NCBI RefSeq assembly: GCF_000004195.4
Contig: NC_030678.2
Coordinates: 137,083,047-137,147,046 of the forward strand
Length of the DNA stretch: 64,000 nucleotides
Source: Xenopus tropicalis
Taxonomy: Eukaryota > Chordata > Amphibia > Anura > Pipidae
Direction: 5' to 3'
The notes below the pieces were generated by a model. It searched no databases, was not told the DNA's origin, and saw nothing but the letters and a program-made list of their open reading frames with translations. Positions 60,253-64,000 of this stretch are shown in pieces. The translations under genes were made by a program, and so were the position numbers. Position 1 is the first letter of the stretch; each line of letters opens with the position of its first letter.

Positions 60253-63200
60253 AGAAGAAGATAAAGATAATCTGGGCTAGGCCTCCAGCGCACATACTCC
60301 TGCTTAAGGTAGAAAGGCCCAGAGTCTCAGGTACCACAAGTGTAGCACCCAACTTGGCTTGCCCTGCCATAAGAAGTCCAGTATGGAAGGATTAGAGCGC
60401 TGTTCACGGGAGCCTTCCTGCTGTAGTAAGGGAAGCAGGCCTGTGCAGCAGTCCTATTGGTCTATAACTGGCTTTACTTCTACAAAAAGGGCATATATAA
60501 CTTTTAAACAAATGAAAGATTTGGAACTCTTTCAACAGATTACAAAAAATGAGCTCTAACAACGAAATAGTTGCAAAACTCACCAAAGAGAGGCAATTTC
60601 AGTAGTGCCAAAGCTATCAGTGCTCTTAGCAGTCTCTGAATAAACACACAAAGTACCCAGAGTACTGTGTTTTCTCAGTCTGTGTGTAAGGATGCATAGG
60701 GCTGAGCTCTGCGTGTAGATGTTGCACCTTCCAGTTCAGCACATAGAAAAGCAGCCGTATCATAAACAGCCACCCATGGGTTTCTAGTCTTTAAATTCCG
60801 GCGTTTCTGGCTCCCAGGGTGCCATGTATACATGAACTAGGATGGTGGCTCCAGTATCAAAACAGAAAAGATCCTAGTCATAAAAACATTATGGCAGAAG
60901 TTACAATTTCAGACACACGTACCTCTTTTTGATACCTAAGAAGTTGCCAGCAAGGAATGCGACATACTTGAAAGGAACTAAAACGATATGTGGAACCACA
61001 GGAGTGAATGGGAACAAATGATATTTCATGTGATGTACTGTAGAAATGAGCGCTGTAAAACTCCTATCAGCATTCTGGGAGTGCCGGGAGTTCCAGCTCA
61101 GTGTTTGGCAGGTGCAAATGGAACCCCCTTCTTTACACAATTTGACAACACTGCTGTGTTCCTGCATATTGTGGCAGACATGATGTTATGGCCACGTTTG
61201 CAGTGAAACGGATGAAGCCTTCCAGATGAGCAAGGCATTGGCAGCACTCCATCTGTACTGTTTTGGGAGCCGAACAAATCTGACAGTTTATTTGAGGGAG
61301 TAGGCATTTTTACAGCTTTACTTCTATGCTAAGTTTAAAGTAATAAGAATAAAATGAGATGGATCCTCTTATGCCACAGCTGAGTAAGACCAAGGGGCAG
61401 GACATCCTCAAATTAGCAGGCAGCTTACATACTTTAGGATAATAAGCAGGTAACTAAGAAATGGTCCTATTAAATGTGACGTTTAAAGGAAATCCCCCTT
61501 ATTGTGTAGGCGATGATGAATATTATATATAAAGTCTGGTTTCAATCCAGGCCAAAAAAGATTAAAAAATGGCAACTTTATTGCCATAACGAGTTTCCGG
61601 ATAATGGATCCTATGCCTGTAACATTTAGGTGCTAGGGGTTGGAAAACCATAATTGGTGCTGGCAGTGGGATTGCAGAGGGATACATACTTAAATCTATC
61701 CCACACTTCCAAAATGGTTTATTACAAAAGCCAGTTTGAAGCAGACTGGGCATTAGCTACAAGTAGCTGGAGGGGAGGTGTAGTTTATATATGAGTATGG
61801 ATAAAGGTACCCACAAAGCAGCAAATGTTGACTGACACTTTCTCATTCAATCAGCTGGGCTGCCGAATGCCATTCCCAACAAATATTTGGTCAGGCTTCT
61901 TTAGATATCAACAGAAATCCTTTTTACTCTATTAATAACCAAAGGCAGCGCTTACCCTTAGTATTTATTTCTCTGGAGAGGGGAGTCAGTGTTTCGCCTA
62001 TGTAAGTGCAGAAATCGGCAGCTGGTAAGAATCTTCAGTGCCGGATTTAAGTGCTCGCTGACCAGCAGCCAATAAGATCAATGCTGTACAAGTGAATGAG
62101 TGTGGTCCAGACAAGCGCAGTAGCAAATAAGTCTGTGCCATTGTTGCTGAACTTCTGTAATTTGAACCTCCAAACCTTAAGTCTACCAAAATACATTTAA
62201 ATAGGAGCTAAATTCCAGAATATGAAGTGGTATATATGTATTTAAAGTGGTCCTCAACACTTTTATAATTTACATTCAATTTGTATTTTAAGTGGTTTCT
62301 GGTATAGTCAAGGTTTTAGTATGTTTAATGCTGCTAGGCAGGTCTGGCTCAACAGGATTCTTTGAAGTGTCAGCAACCTAAACCTCAAAGACTGGGTTGT
62401 TCAGCCATACTCGGACACCTGCATAGAGTGCCACAAAAATAACACGTTCAGAAGCTGATATATCCATTATTTACTGCTCTTCTGCACACAGTTTAGTCAT
62501 AATTTGCTTATTTCTTAACAGATGAATAAAGCAAGATTCCTTTTATTTCTTGCAACTAAATAAGATAAAAATGTAATGCAAAAATATATTAAGTCACCAA
62601 CAAAATGGATATAAACATTTACAAGCAGACAGACATCAGCTTGACATATAGTTAATACTTTACAGTGGAACAAACTAACAGGCTACCATGTGCATGGGAG
62701 AGTTTTAATATATGTTGGAAAAAAAAAATTAGCGATAAAATTAGCATACTGCACCCAGGAACAAAACAATACAATCCCAACCAATTCAAATATTTTAAAC
62801 ACATATGGCCAAAGGTCTAGGAGTCCAATATAGCTTTTCACACCTGAAAATCCTGTATTTCTAGGCAGATATCCCTTTAAGCAAAGAAACGAAGAAGGCT
62901 CATTTTAGTATACAGCTGGGTTATAGCTAGCATGTAAATATTGGTTTAAGCAGCCACCCTGATTAAAGTACCAGGCAGACATTGTAAACTGAATAGCAGC
63001 CAATCAGAGAAAGGCGTATAACCACACAGAATTCTGTGACGGTAGAATGCAGCCATTTCACAACGAACAAAAAGATTTTCTTGTGGCTATAAAAAGCCGT
63101 AGGGGAAAATGCATATTATGCACCAAAGTTTAAAGAAATCAGTATGTGTGTAGGGCAGGCACAAATATTGCTCCATTCTGCTAATTTCTAACTTGATAAA

Positions 63201-64000
63201 GGGGATATCACCAATGAGATAGTTGTTTTTTTTATTTATTTATTTTTTTTTTTAAAGAAACAGGGGCAGTTTTTTACATGGTTAGTTGGTAAAAGAGTTA
63301 AACTTGATTTGGATGGTAAGAACTTCACAAGCCCTTTTGTTGGTAACAGAAAAGCAAAACGTCTGGTTATCCCTAGGAAGGTCAGGCTTGCATCTCAGTC
63401 TTGAGTTCCGGAGGCATACGGCCACATTCACTACTGGTGTATGTCACACTAGATAATAAAACATGTGCAAACCAACTTGCATTAAAATGCCACACAAAAA
63501 GCGCTTTTGCTATACAGTGCCTAGAAACAATACCACCTTTGCACCCACTACTTCCATAGGCACAGCACTACAAGATGAGCTTAGAACCTTGCCTGGTGCC
63601 TGCCACTGACCAGGCATACAGTATAATGTCCCCTTTGTGCAGTGAACCCGTGCTTTTTAGGGCCTATGAAATCACAGCTTGAGTCACATATAAAGCATTA
63701 ACCCTTTGCACAGCAAAGAACTTTTATCACATCACACACTGACAGCAAACATAATATACAGCATTGGCATTATGGTACGTTGATGTCATTGTCTGTGATC
63801 TACAGCTATTAAAGGGTTAAATAAATGCTTGCATCTTGCACCAAACACAAAATGTGAGCTCAACCATACTGGAATTCTATGGAAAATGCTTTATTGGATG
63901 GAGAAAATGAGGTATTAAATCCCAAATACTGTTTCCCATAACAAAATGATAAGAAATTGGACTGGGCATATCAGAATACTTGTGGTCATCTGATGGCTGT
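60253..64000. other. Right end of window, no gene recognised
   Basis: A TIR-element fragment (GTTTCCGGATAATGGATCC) is at about 61577-61622. I looked for the cd63 N-terminal exon on the minus strand and did not find it. Short open frames here carry no known motif. Confidence 0.45.

Noticed and set aside
60901..61167. Minus-strand frame with FKYVAFLAGNFLG as a possible cd63 N-terminal exon
   Set aside because: Hydrophobic, but it lacks the tetraspanin N-terminal pattern and any donor in the right phase.
1..64000. CRISPR arrays, operons, rRNA, tRNA genes
   Set aside because: No regularly spaced short repeats with unique spacers, no bacterial gene organisation, and no tRNA A/B box pair with a cloverleaf that I could support.

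Overview
The window is vertebrate genomic DNA, almost certainly from a Xenopus frog. Three intron-containing genes occupy a few percent of it, in the order bloc1s1 (+), rdh5 (+), cd63 (-). This is the arrangement known from human 12q13.2. The rest is dense with small DNA-transposon copies. The TTAAAGG-ended T2 MITEs, known from Xenopus tropicalis, are the best pointer to the genus. Species is not settled by the sequence.

Layout. 1-1700: repeat fragments, then a CpG-rich promoter. 1828-15832: bloc1s1, four coding exons, 125 residues, complete. Its introns hold a foldback repeat, a broken Tc1 transposon carrying a nested insertion, several T2 MITEs and a TIR element. 16300-29800: no gene; repeats include a hAT-type element with a MITE inserted in it, a second foldback and a 5'-truncated L2/CR1-type LINE reverse transcriptase. 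29850-30818: two exon-like segments that may be rdh5 5' UTR. 31050-35175: two LTR-like repeats and a MITE. 36229-41859: rdh5, four coding exons, 319 residues, complete. 44039-45652: a young-looking Tc1 transposon with an intact 338-residue transposase and 210-bp terminal repeats differing at two positions. 49291-52766: cd63 on the minus strand, six exons encoding the last 216 residues; the N-terminal exon was not found. 52767-64000: cd63 upstream intron or flank with more nested MITEs and a hAT-type element containing a minisatellite.

The three genes act separately: a lysosome/organelle trafficking subunit, an 11-cis-retinol dehydrogenase, and a late-endosome tetraspanin. bloc1s1 and rdh5 are in tandem; rdh5 and cd63 converge, with the young Tc1 copy between their 3' ends.

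The most unusual signal is a set of three large foldback repeats (2581-2813, 19791-20005, 41292-41537). Each arm has TGA-N-N-AA, a short stem-loop, GAAACG, a spacer and AATAAA. The stems differ in sequence between the three but keep their pairing, and the layout recalls a hammerhead ribozyme core. I found no CRISPR array, no rRNA and no convincing tRNA, and nothing I can defend as a wholly new protein system.
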